DNA of 15,151 bases from Gammaproteobacteria bacterium (GTDB lineage Bacteria > Pseudomonadota > Gammaproteobacteria > Pseudomonadales > Pseudomonadaceae), in NCBI GenBank assembly GCA_012800475.1, contig JAAZJF010000217.1, positions 1 to 15,151 of the forward strand, given 5' to 3'. This document shows, piece by piece, positions 1 to 6,115 of the stretch (positions within the stretch are counted from its first letter, which is position 1; every line of letters begins with the position of its first letter). The position numbers and the translations under genes were made by a program. Below the pieces are notes generated by a model that searched no databases, was not told the origin of the DNA, and saw only the letters and a list, made by a program, of their open reading frames with translations.

Positions 1-570
1 CGCCGCAAACAAACCAATGGCTGTGGCAATCAAGGCTTCAGCAATACCGGGTGCAACAGTTGCGAGCGTTGCTTGTTGCACCTGAGCCAAACCACGGAAT
101 GAGTTCATAATGCCCCACACGGTGCCAAACAAACCAATATAAGGACTGGTGGAACCTACTGTGGCTAAAAAAGGCAGGCTTTGCTCAAGCTTTTCTTCTT
201 CATGGGAAATCGCCACACGCATTGAGCGCGCCACACCGTCCATCACTGATTCAGGATTAGCCCCTGTCTGTTGATTTAAGCGGGAAAACTCTTTAAAGCC
301 TGCCCGAAAAATCTGCTCGACACCCGAATCAGGATCAGGGTCATTGCACACCTGGCGGTACAGCTTAGATAAGTCGGTGCCAGACCAAAAACGGTCTTCA
401 AAACTATTCAATCCGGCACGGGCAGCACGCAATAACTGGCTGCGCTGAAAAATCAGCACCCACGACATAATTGAAGCACCCACTAAAATCAACATCACAC
501 ACTGAACAACCAGACTGGCGTTGCTGATTAAGCTCCACATTGACATCTGATCAACGGCATTCGCTTCCAC
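1..570 (-). CDS. tolQ: TolQ, Tol-Pal inner-membrane motor subunit (partial, C-terminus off window)
   Basis: The first 190 residues of TolQ are read here; the family is about 230 long, so roughly 40 C-terminal residues lie beyond the left edge. TolQ is an inner-membrane protein that, with TolR and TolA, uses proton-motive force to drive outer-membrane constriction at division; it is homologous to ExbB and MotA. The sequence starts VEANAVDQMSMWSLISNASL. A first membrane segment lies at about residues 19-44, a cytoplasmic loop with FWSGTDLSKLYRQ and EEEKLEQSLPFLATVGSTSP follows, a second segment with YIGLFGTVWGIMNSF lies at about 133-157, and a third begins near 172 (PGIAEALIATAIGLFAA). The start is a GTG at 568-570, two bases past the ybgC stop. 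Its Shine-Dalgarno AGGAG lies inside the end of ybgC, so translation is probably coupled. Confidence 0.96.
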   Translation of the reverse strand, partial: MEANAVDQMSMWSLISNASLVVQCVMLILVGASIMSWVLIFQRSQLLRAARAGLNSFEDRFWSGTDLSKLYRQVCNDPDPDSGVEQIFRAGFKEFSRLNQQTGANPESVMDGVARSMRVAISHEEEKLEQSLPFLATVGSTSPYIGLFGTVWGIMNSFRGLAQVQQATLATVAPGIAEALIATAIGLFAA

Positions 571-572
571 GC

Positions 573-1016
573 TTACTCTCCTGCAAAGTCTTGCACATCG
601 GCACTAAACGCCGCATATAACAGTTCGGGAATACCCCGAGGTTTAAAGGAATCAGCACGCACACAGGCCACAGTAAAATGACCTTCACAAAGTAAAGTGT
701 CATCACTGCTGCGACGAACTTGCTGATAAAATTTCAAACTGGCACGTTTTAATTCTTGCACTTGCACACTCACCCTCAACTCATCATCTAAACGAGCTGG
801 TGCGTGATAACGTGCTTGCGCGCAATGCACAACAAACAGTAAATTTTCGCTGGCCATCTGCGCTTGAGAAAAGCCCAAATGACGCAATCGCTCAGTGCGA
901 GCACGCTCCATGAACTTTAGATAATTCACGTAGTAAACGATGCCGCCTGCATCTGTATCCTCGTAGTACACTCGACAAGGAAAAGTAAATCGCGGTGCTG
1001 TTGTTGATGCGTGCAT
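573..1016 (-). CDS. ybgC: YbgC, Tol-Pal-associated acyl-CoA thioesterase
   Basis: A 147-residue hotdog-fold thioesterase of the 4-hydroxybenzoyl-CoA thioesterase/YbgC family, the usual first gene of the tol-pal cluster. It hydrolyses short-chain acyl-CoAs and in E. coli associates with phospholipid-synthesis enzymes at the inner membrane. The family signature is complete near the N-terminus: VYYEDTDAGGIVYYVNYLKF, residues 16-35, with the catalytic Asp of EDTDAGG, followed by MERARTERLRHLGF. The second conserved block ARYHAPARLDDEL lies mid-protein. The downstream tolQ start is two bases away and ruvB ends 49 bases upstream, so it sits inside a ruvB-ybgC-tolQ transcription unit with no visible terminator between genes. 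The start at 1014-1016 is ATG; residues 1-12 are the poorly conserved leader typical of the family. Confidence 0.95.
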   Translation of the reverse strand: MHASTTAPRFTFPCRVYYEDTDAGGIVYYVNYLKFMERARTERLRHLGFSQAQMASENLLFVVHCAQARYHAPARLDDELRVSVQVQELKRASLKFYQQVRRSSDDTLLCEGHFTVACVRADSFKPRGIPELLYAAFSADVQDFAGE

Positions 1017-1065
1017 ACTTTAATGCGACCTCATGCAATTGCCAATCAAAAACGCAGGTATATTT

Positions 1066-2115
1066 TCACACCTCATAACTGTGTTTATCGAGCTGTGAGA
1101 CATCCATTAAACGTTCAGGTAAGTTCAAGCCAAAATGCAAATAAGCATGGCGAGTTACAACGCGCCCACGCGGGGTACGCATAATAAAACCCTGTTGAAT
1201 TAAATAGGGTTCCAACACATCTTCAATGGTATGACGCTCCTCACTAATAGCGGCTGCCAAACTATCGATACCGACAGGGCCGCCATCGAATTTTTCAATC
1301 ATGGCCAGCAACAAGCGACGGTCTTGATGATCAAAGCCATGCTCATCCACATCCAGTAAATTTAGCGCCTGATTGGCAATCGCTTGAGTGATATGCCCCG
1401 TACCTCGCACTTGCGCAAAGTCGCGCACCCTGCGTAATAAACGGTTAGCAATGCGCGGTGTACCGCGTGCGCGCCGAGCAATTTCATACGCACCTGCATG
1501 CTCAATCGGCATATTCAAGATGCCCCCAGAGCGCGTCACGATAGTGGTCAGGTCCGTATCATTATAAAACTCTAAACGCTGCACAATACCAAAGCGGTCA
1601 CGCAGTGGATTGGTCAACATACCCGCCCGCGTTGTTGCACCCACCAAAGTAAAGGGCGGTAAATCTAATTTAATCGAGCGTGCAGCAGGACCTTCACCAA
1701 TCATAATATCCAACTGAAAATCTTCCATCGCCGGATACAACACCTCTTCCACAATCGGTGGCAAGCGGTGGATTTCATCAATAAAGAGTACGTCGCCTTC
1801 TTCCAGGTTGGTCAGCAGCGCTGCTAAGTCGCCTGGGCGTTCTAGCACCGGACCTGAGGTACTTTTTAATGAGACATTCATTTCTTGGGCGATGATATTG
1901 GCCAGTGTGGTTTTACCCAGGCCTGGCGGACCAAAAATCAAAGTATGATCCAGCGCTTCATCACGGTTTTTTGCCGCTTCAATAAACAGTGACATTTGCT
2001 CGCGCACCACAGGCTGACCAATATACTCAGCCAAACTTAAGGGGCGTATCGCACGGTCAATATGTTCTTCACGCTCGCGAGGCGTGGCGTCAATCAGGCG
2101 ATCAGCTTCAATCAT
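1066..2115 (-). CDS. ruvB: RuvB, Holliday junction branch-migration ATPase
   Basis: RuvB is the AAA+ hexameric motor that, loaded by RuvA, drives branch migration of Holliday junctions in recombinational repair. The 349-residue product has the whole family layout: N-terminal RPLSLAEYIGQ (about 24-34), Walker A GPPGLGKTT (62-70), Walker B with FIDEIHRL (111-118), sensor-1 region LVGATTRAGMLTNPLRDRFG (157-176) carrying the arginine finger, sensor-2 GTPRIANRLLRRVRDFA (218-234), and a C-terminal winged helix with EKFDGGPVGIDSLAAAI and GFIMRTPRGR. The length is close to E. coli (336) and P. aeruginosa (about 350). It lies 34 bases downstream of ruvA. An AGGA upstream of the ATG is rather distant (about 12 bases). 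No ruvC is next to the pair. Confidence 0.98.
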   Translation of the reverse strand: MIEADRLIDATPREREEHIDRAIRPLSLAEYIGQPVVREQMSLFIEAAKNRDEALDHTLIFGPPGLGKTTLANIIAQEMNVSLKSTSGPVLERPGDLAALLTNLEEGDVLFIDEIHRLPPIVEEVLYPAMEDFQLDIMIGEGPAARSIKLDLPPFTLVGATTRAGMLTNPLRDRFGIVQRLEFYNDTDLTTIVTRSGGILNMPIEHAGAYEIARRARGTPRIANRLLRRVRDFAQVRGTGHITQAIANQALNLLDVDEHGFDHQDRRLLLAMIEKFDGGPVGIDSLAAAISEERHTIEDVLEPYLIQQGFIMRTPRGRVVTRHAYLHFGLNLPERLMDVSQLDKHSYEV

Positions 2116-2149
2116 AAACTGCAGTTTTCCTAAATATAATATGACTCAA

Positions 2150-2764
2150 TTACGCCATTCCTTTCAGGGCTCGACGAATCAAGTCTTCGCTGCTTAAGCC
2201 TTCTTCAAATACCGTGCTCACCGAACGACTCGCCTCAGCCGGTTTAAAACCTAAGCTGACCAGCGCGCTGACTGCATCGTGTTCTGCACTGTGCGCCTGT
2301 GTGACTGTGGAATTTTGCGTAGGTTCAATGCCGGTTTGGCCTGCCAGCGGCGTGCTATCCCAGTTTTTAAAACGATCTTTGAGCTCAACCAATAAACGCT
2401 CTGCAGTTTTTTTACCAACGCCCGGTACTTTCATTAAGCGGCTGGTGTCTTCAGCGTTCACACATTGAATCAATTCATCGACACTCATGCCTGACATTAA
2501 CGCCAGCGCCAGCTTAGGCCCAACGCCATTTAAACGAATTAACTCACGAAATAAGGCGCGATCGCGCTTGGCAAAAAAGCCGTACAACAATTGCGCATCT
2601 TCACGCACCACCAAATGTGTGTGCAAGACCAGCGGCTCTCCCACTGCAGGCAATTGAAACAGGGTTGTCATGGGCACTTCTAACTCATAGCCCACTCCAT
2701 TGACATCCAGCAGCACATGCGGCGGTTGTTTTTCTAATAAAGTGCCACGTAAATATCCAATCAC
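2150..2764 (-). CDS. ruvA: RuvA, Holliday junction DNA-binding subunit
   Basis: RuvA binds four-way junctions as a tetramer and loads RuvB. The 204-residue product (E. coli 203) shows the N-terminal OB-fold (MIGYLRGTLLEK, DVNGVGYELEVP), a first helix-hairpin-helix LIRLNGVGPKLALALMSGM (about 75-93), a second, LMKVPGVGKKTAERLLVELK (110-129), a variable linker, and the C-terminal RuvB-binding domain (DAVSALVSLGFKPAEASRSV, then DLIRRALKGMA). The start is a GTG at 2762-2764, supported by a well-placed AAGGA six bases upstream and by the canonical IGYLRG N-terminus. It is the first gene of the ruvA-ruvB-ybgC-tolQ unit. In Pseudomonas ruvC normally precedes it; here yeiH does. Confidence 0.97.
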   Translation of the reverse strand: MIGYLRGTLLEKQPPHVLLDVNGVGYELEVPMTTLFQLPAVGEPLVLHTHLVVREDAQLLYGFFAKRDRALFRELIRLNGVGPKLALALMSGMSVDELIQCVNAEDTSRLMKVPGVGKKTAERLLVELKDRFKNWDSTPLAGQTGIEPTQNSTVTQAHSAEHDAVSALVSLGFKPAEASRSVSTVFEEGLSSEDLIRRALKGMA

Positions 2765-2821
2765 AATAGATCCTTAACAGTTATGCGCGCTCGCTACAGA
2801 ACACGCCCAATAATAACTGGC

Positions 2822-2827
2822 ATTATA
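2822..2827 (-). promoter_or_regulatory. Candidate -10 element of the ruvA operon promoter
   Basis: On the minus strand the gap upstream of ruvA carries a consensus TATAAT in the context TGTATATAATG, about 58 bases before the GTG start of ruvA. No good -35 hexamer lies 16-18 bases upstream; the best 17-spaced hexamer, TGGCTT, matches poorly. It is placed between the yeiH terminator candidate and ruvA, as expected for a promoter driving ruvA-ruvB-ybgC-tolQ. The assignment rests on the -10 match alone. Confidence 0.4.
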
Positions 2828-2886
2828 TACAGTTACCCTAAAGCAAGCCAGGCAAGGCCTGCGACTACAGATAAGATCATACAACG

Positions 2887-2924
2887 CACACCGCCCCTGA
2901 CCGATAGAGATCAGGGGCGGTGTG
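2887..2924 (-). terminator. Stem-loop downstream of yeiH, probable terminator
   Basis: A perfect 14-bp inverted repeat, GC-rich at its core (2887-2900 paired with 2911-2924; central CCGCCCCTGA against TCAGGGGCGG) encloses a 10-base loop. It begins about 30 bases past the yeiH stop codon and precedes the ruvA promoter region, the expected place for a yeiH terminator. Neither strand has a clean T-run after the stem: the minus strand continues GTTGTATGATCTTATC. It may therefore be a weak intrinsic terminator or a 3'-end-protecting hairpin. Confidence 0.5.
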
Positions 2925-2953
2925 TGAACCAAGCTTGTCAGTACGCTATAGAT

Positions 2954-4063
2954 CTATGCAAAAACCGCAGTCACCGCATAATTCAACGCCCCACCACCGA
3001 CAATTAACCAAGCAAACAGCAGACTGGCTAATAGCAGAGGCTTAACGCCTGCACGAAAAATCGCTTTAATATCTGTGGTTAAACCCAAGCCGGCCATGGC
3101 CATCGCCAGCAATGCCGTATCAACCTCTGCGATGCGCGCAATCGCCATCTCAGGTAAGAGCTGTAATGAGTTAAAACCTGCTACAACGACAAAAATAAAA
3201 GCAAACCACGGCACACTCACTCCAGTAAACAGGCCTGCCTTTTTATCCTGATGAATCGTTTGTACTTGTGTATCACGGGCTAAATACACAGCCAAAGCAA
3301 TCAGAAATGGCGCCAGCAGCATCACACGCACCATCTTAGCAATCACTGCGGTATCTGCAGCCACAGGGCTGATAGCATCCGCCGCTGCCACGACCTGAGC
3401 AACCTCATGAATGGTAGAGCCGACAAATAAACCATAAGCAAAGTCGCTGGTGGCGAGCAGCTGCCATTCTTGATTCAAGCTATACAGCAATGGATAGACA
3501 AAAATAGCCAAGGTGCCAAATACCACCACAGTAGCTACAGCGACCGTGACCTGCTCCGCTCGGGCTTTTAGCACCGGTTGCGCAGCCATAATCGCCGCTG
3601 CACCACAAATTGAGCTACCGATCCCAATCAACATAGCGGTGCCACGCTCAAGCTTAAACAAGCGTATGCCCAGCACGACCGCTAAGCTAAAGGTGGTGGT
3701 CAACACCAAGGCATCAATGATTACACCGGCTAAGCCCACATACCCCATATCTTGAAATGTGAGACGAAAGCCATACAAGATAATGCCCAAACGTAATAGA
3801 TATTGCTTGGCATACACCACGCCTGGCCAGCAGAGCGGAGTTATTTTTGCAAAGACCGTATTACCGACAATAAACCCAAGCAAAATAGCTAGGGTCAGCG
3901 CAGACAAACCATGATCTTGCAGCCAACTCACACGCCCTAGTCCAATCGCTGCTACAGATAAAGCAGCGCACAACAGTAACCCTAAAATCAAATCAGCACG
4001 CAACTGCAACCAATCAGGCAGCTGTCGTACTCGAGTCTTGGTTTTTTTATTCAGCGGTAACAT
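2954..4063 (-). CDS. YeiH/UPF0324 family membrane protein, putative sulfate exporter
   Basis: A polytopic inner-membrane protein of the UPF0324 (YeiH) family, often annotated as a putative sulfate exporter; the substrate has not been shown for most members. About ten hydrophobic segments are visible. Family motifs include LTLAILLGFIVGNTVF, YAKQYLLRLGIILYGFRLTF, the small-residue stretch LIGIGSSICGAAAIMAAQPV, GSTIHEVAQVVAAA, the VIAKMVRVMLLAPFLIAL helix, and GLGLTTDIKAIFRAGVKPL near the C-terminus. The open frame extends to a TTG at 4085-4087 (377 residues). I prefer the ATG at 4061-4063 (369 residues): it has an AGAG-type ribosome site eight bases upstream, while the TTG has almost none and adds residues outside the conserved core. 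It stands alone between terminator candidates. No LysR-type regulator gene, the frequent partner of yeiH, is adjacent. Confidence 0.9.
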   Translation of the reverse strand: MLPLNKKTKTRVRQLPDWLQLRADLILGLLLCAALSVAAIGLGRVSWLQDHGLSALTLAILLGFIVGNTVFAKITPLCWPGVVYAKQYLLRLGIILYGFRLTFQDMGYVGLAGVIIDALVLTTTFSLAVVLGIRLFKLERGTAMLIGIGSSICGAAAIMAAQPVLKARAEQVTVAVATVVVFGTLAIFVYPLLYSLNQEWQLLATSDFAYGLFVGSTIHEVAQVVAAADAISPVAADTAVIAKMVRVMLLAPFLIALAVYLARDTQVQTIHQDKKAGLFTGVSVPWFAFIFVVVAGFNSLQLLPEMAIARIAEVDTALLAMAMAGLGLTTDIKAIFRAGVKPLLLASLLFAWLIVGGGALNYAVTAVFA

Positions 4064-4147
4064 TCGACATACTCTCTTGCTCGACAAAGGCCTGTGCCAG
4101 CACCCGATATCAAGCAGTCTAAAGAGTCTCAGTTAAACAATAAAACG

Positions 4148-4178
4148 CATTATATAGATATGGCTAAACGATATAATG
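4148..4178 (-). promoter_or_regulatory. Candidate yeiH promoter inside an inverted repeat
   Basis: Two 8-base arms, CATTATAT (4148-4155) and ATATAATG (4171-4178), form a perfect inverted repeat with a 15-base spacer, about 85 bases upstream of the preferred yeiH start. Read on the minus strand the yeiH-proximal arm supplies a consensus -10 TATAAT (4149-4154), while the other arm lies where a -35 would be; no proper -35 is seen. This could be an operator overlapping the promoter or simply two symmetric AT-rich boxes. Confidence 0.35.
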
Positions 4179-4255
4179 GGTTAATACTCACAGCCTGATG
4201 GATGCCTTAACCCAATGCATGGCGCATTACTGAACCCAAGCCTGGCGCACAATAC

Positions 4256-4286
4256 AAAACGCCCGCGGGTTGAAGGCGGGCGTTTT
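4256..4286 (-). terminator. Rho-independent terminator of the iron alcohol dehydrogenase gene
   Basis: A perfect 11-bp stem (4256-4266 with 4276-4286; core CGCCCGC/GCGGGCG) with a 9-base loop starts 31 bases past the dehydrogenase stop codon. The stem ends in AAAA/TTTT, so on the minus strand it runs into TTTTGTATTG, and on the plus strand into TTTTATTT. It is a classic intrinsic terminator, usable in both directions, but only the minus-strand gene ends here. Confidence 0.88.
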
Positions 4287-4316
4287 ATTTGCAGATGCGA
4301 CTATTGCAGCAAAGGA

Positions 4317-5471
4317 TTACATTGCAGCACGGAAAATAGCAGCGACTTCTTGATCATTTAAACGACGTGGGTTGGTGGCAGCGCAGACGTCTTTTTGTGC
4401 GTGCTCAACCATAGTTTCAATATCTTTATCCTGCACGCCCAATTCGCTCAATGTGCTGGGGATACCCACGTCCACCGATAAAGCTCGAATCGCAACCACA
4501 GCCATTTGCGCTGCTTCACGGACTGCTAAACCGTAGGTGTTCTCACCTAAAGCCTCGGCAATATCCGCATAGCGCTCTTGTGCAGCCATCAAGTTGGCTT
4601 CACACACATGCGGTAACAACAATGCATTACATACGCCGTGCGGCAAGTTATACATGCCACCAAGCTGGTGCGACATTGCATGCACGTGACCTAAGCCTGC
4701 GTTATTAAACGCCATACCAGCTAAATACTGCGCATATGCCATGCGGTCGCGGGCTTCCAAATCATCACCCCGCGCTACAGCAACACGTAAGTACTTGGCA
4801 ATTAAACGTATCGCTTGTAAGGCACAAGCATCGGTCACTGGGTTTGCATCAGTGGATACATAAGCCTCAACCGCATGCGTTAAAGCATCCATACCGGTTG
4901 CAGCAGTCAATGAGGCTGGCATTTTCATCATCAATAACGGGTCATTGATGGCTAAATCCGGTGTGACGCGCCAATCAACAATAGCCATTTTTACGTGATT
5001 AGAGGTATTGGTAATAATGGTAAAGCGCGTCAACTCACTGGCTGTACCTGCAGTGGTATTAATAGCGATATAAGGTGGCAATGCCTTTTTCGACATATCC
5101 ACACCTTCATAGTCTGCAATCTGGCCACCATTGGACACGAGCAAACCCACACCCTTACAACAGTCATGTGCACTACCGCCGCCTAAGGAAATCAGCATAT
5201 CGCACTGATTCTCGGTGTAGGCTGCAGCGCCTTCATTGACATTGGTATCGGTTGGATTAGGTACGGTCTGATCAAACACCGCATAAGCAATTCCTGCTTG
5301 ATCTAATAAATCAGTGACCTGTTTGGTATAGCCCAACTGCGTCATACCTTGATCCGTAACCACCAACGGCTTAGCACCACCTAAGGATGTCACTTGCTCA
5401 GCCAACTCAGCTAAGACGTTAGCACCAAACAACGATACAACCGGCATGAAAAAACGTGCTGTTTTACTCAT
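4317..5471 (-). CDS. yiaY: Iron-containing (group III) alcohol dehydrogenase, YiaY-like
   Basis: A 384-residue NAD-dependent group III alcohol dehydrogenase, very like E. coli YiaY and related to FucO and Bacillus methanol dehydrogenase. These enzymes interconvert small alcohols and aldehydes; the substrate cannot be told from sequence. Visible elements are the N-terminal Rossmann part with VTD (Asp40, the position that favours NAD over NADP in FucO), the GGGS dinucleotide loop (97-100), AINTTAGTASELTRF (136-150), and the metal ligands Asp195 and His199 in GMDALTHAVEAY, His264 in GHVHAMSH, and His278 in NLPHGVCNA. The ATG is preceded by a strong GAGGTG four bases away. It is monocistronic with its own terminator and is divergent from crcZ, so the candidate CbrB sites lie about 140 bases upstream of its start. 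The leader contains a 7-bp inverted repeat (5493-5499 with 5511-5517). Confidence 0.95.
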   Translation of the reverse strand: MSKTARFFMPVVSLFGANVLAELAEQVTSLGGAKPLVVTDQGMTQLGYTKQVTDLLDQAGIAYAVFDQTVPNPTDTNVNEGAAAYTENQCDMLISLGGGSAHDCCKGVGLLVSNGGQIADYEGVDMSKKALPPYIAINTTAGTASELTRFTIITNTSNHVKMAIVDWRVTPDLAINDPLLMMKMPASLTAATGMDALTHAVEAYVSTDANPVTDACALQAIRLIAKYLRVAVARGDDLEARDRMAYAQYLAGMAFNNAGLGHVHAMSHQLGGMYNLPHGVCNALLLPHVCEANLMAAQERYADIAEALGENTYGLAVREAAQMAVVAIRALSVDVGIPSTLSELGVQDKDIETMVEHAQKDVCAATNPRRLNDQEVAAIFRAAM

Positions 5472-5492
5472 AGTTCACCTCACATAATGACG

Positions 5493-5517
5493 CCGCAGTT
5501 TAACCAGCAGACTGCGG
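5493..5517 (-). repeat. Inverted repeat in the alcohol dehydrogenase leader
   Basis: CCGCAGT (5493-5499) and ACTGCGG (5511-5517) are exact inverted copies with an 11-base spacer, ending about 10 bases before the ribosome site of the dehydrogenase. It could be an mRNA hairpin or an operator for an unidentified regulator. A -10-like TATAGT on the minus strand (5536-5541) lies just upstream, which places the repeat near the transcript start. Confidence 0.35.
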
Positions 5518-5610
5518 TCTGGATATCTAACCGCCACTATAGTACCTATCGACACACAGCACATTGATACGCAGCAATAAAGCACTGATTGAGGCACCAC
5601 ATGCAAAAAG

Positions 5611-5700
5611 TGTTACCCCCACAAAAAGTAGGAAACTGTTACCCACCCCAGGCCACAGGTAACACTTAGCGTGATCAGCGGTAACACTTTGCCCGTAACA
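5611..5700 (+). promoter_or_regulatory. Array of five GTAACA/TGTTAC half-sites, candidate CbrB upstream activating sequence
   Basis: Five exact copies of one hexamer occur within 90 bases: TGTTAC at 5611-5616 and 5637-5642, and its reverse complement GTAACA at 5659-5664, 5681-5686 and 5695-5700. Flanks are also shared: GGTAACACTT at 5658-5667 and 5680-5689, and AAGTGTTACC at 5609-5618, its reverse complement. From memory, CbrB sites at Pseudomonas crcZ/crcY promoters are TGTTAC-N14-GTAACA pairs. Here the inner opposed pair has a 16-base spacer. The array lies about 100 to 185 bases upstream of the predicted crcZ start, the usual distance for an activator of sigma-54 polymerase. CbrB binding is inferred, not shown. 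Confidence 0.78.
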
Positions 5701-5738
5701 CCGTTGCGAAAAAACTTAGAAAACAACCTATAAAACTC

Positions 5739-5751
5739 TAAGCTGTTGTTT
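5739..5751 (+). promoter_or_regulatory. IHF-like site between CbrB sites and the sigma-54 promoter
   Basis: TAAGCTGTTGTTT matches the reverse-complement IHF consensus YAANNNNTTGATW at all but one fixed base, and an A-rich tract (AAAAAA, 5709-5714) lies nearby. Its position, between the activator array and the -24 element, is where IHF bends DNA in many sigma-54 promoters. The consensus is loose and the region AT-rich, so chance is possible. Confidence 0.4.
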
Positions 5752-5771
5752 TTAAAGGGATTAACAAAAGC

Positions 5772-5787
5772 TGGCACAGCATCTGCA
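5772..5787 (+). promoter_or_regulatory. Sigma-54 (-24/-12) promoter of crcZ
   Basis: TGGCACAGCATCTGCA matches the RpoN consensus TGGCAC-N5-TTGCA: the invariant GG (5773-5774) and GC (5785-5786) are exactly ten bases apart, and the -24 hexamer TGGCAC is perfect. Counting 12 bases from the GC puts the transcript start at about 5798, where the sequence reads GTACAACAACAAT, the A-rich 5' end expected for CrcZ. Together with the upstream CbrB-like array this is a complete enhancer-dependent promoter. Confidence 0.88.
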
Positions 5788-5801
5788 TTATATATCCGTA
5801 C

Positions 5802-6103
5802 AACAACAATAAAAAACAAAGCCAATAATAAGAATAAGACGTAACGGCTCTAGCATAATAAAAACAACAGCATAAGAGACGCAGCTAACTGATTACTTTG
5901 TAGAGGATAACAAAAATAGCGACAACGGATGATTAGAGAACAATAAAACTGCACAACATGCAGCGACCGTATCAACCGAAGATCGCAATAATAAAATCAG
6001 CATCCAAAGCAATCCGTTAACTCTTCAACAACTCCATATGAGTTGTTAAATAAAAAAGCAGGCAGATAACAACAACAAAAATGCCGACAATAATAAGAAA
6101 AAC
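5802..6103 (+). repeat. Eight CA motifs (A-rich Hfq distal-face sites) within crcZ
   Basis: Catabolite-activity-type motifs, built of A-A-Y or A-R-N triplets, recur through the RNA: AACAACAATAA (5802-5812), AATAATAAGAATAAG (5824-5838), AATAAAAACAACA (from about 5856), ATAACAAAAA (5907-5916), AACAATAAAA (from about 5939), AATAATAAAA (from about 5987), ATAACAACAACAAAAA (from about 6066) and ACAATAATAAGAAAAA (6087-6102). They are separated by more mixed-sequence stretches. P. aeruginosa CrcZ is usually described with about six such motifs. The count depends on how strictly the consensus is applied. Confidence 0.8.
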
Positions 6104-6115
6104 GCACAGAATTAT

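Noticed and set aside
5591..5650. Sigma-54 promoter for the dehydrogenase on the minus strand
   Set aside because: TGGTGC and TTGC-like pieces occur around 5570-5603, but no GG and GC pair has the required ten-base separation.
5613..5825. 70-codon minus-strand frame in the dehydrogenase-crcZ gap
   Set aside because: It covers the CbrB-like array and the sigma-54 promoter, has no convincing ribosome site, and its product resembles no family that I know; the DNA is better explained as regulatory.
6027..6047. AACAACTC/GAGTTGTT hairpin as an internal terminator of crcZ
   Set aside because: It is followed on the plus strand by an A-run, not a T-run, and two strong CA motifs lie downstream; it is more likely an internal structure of the RNA.
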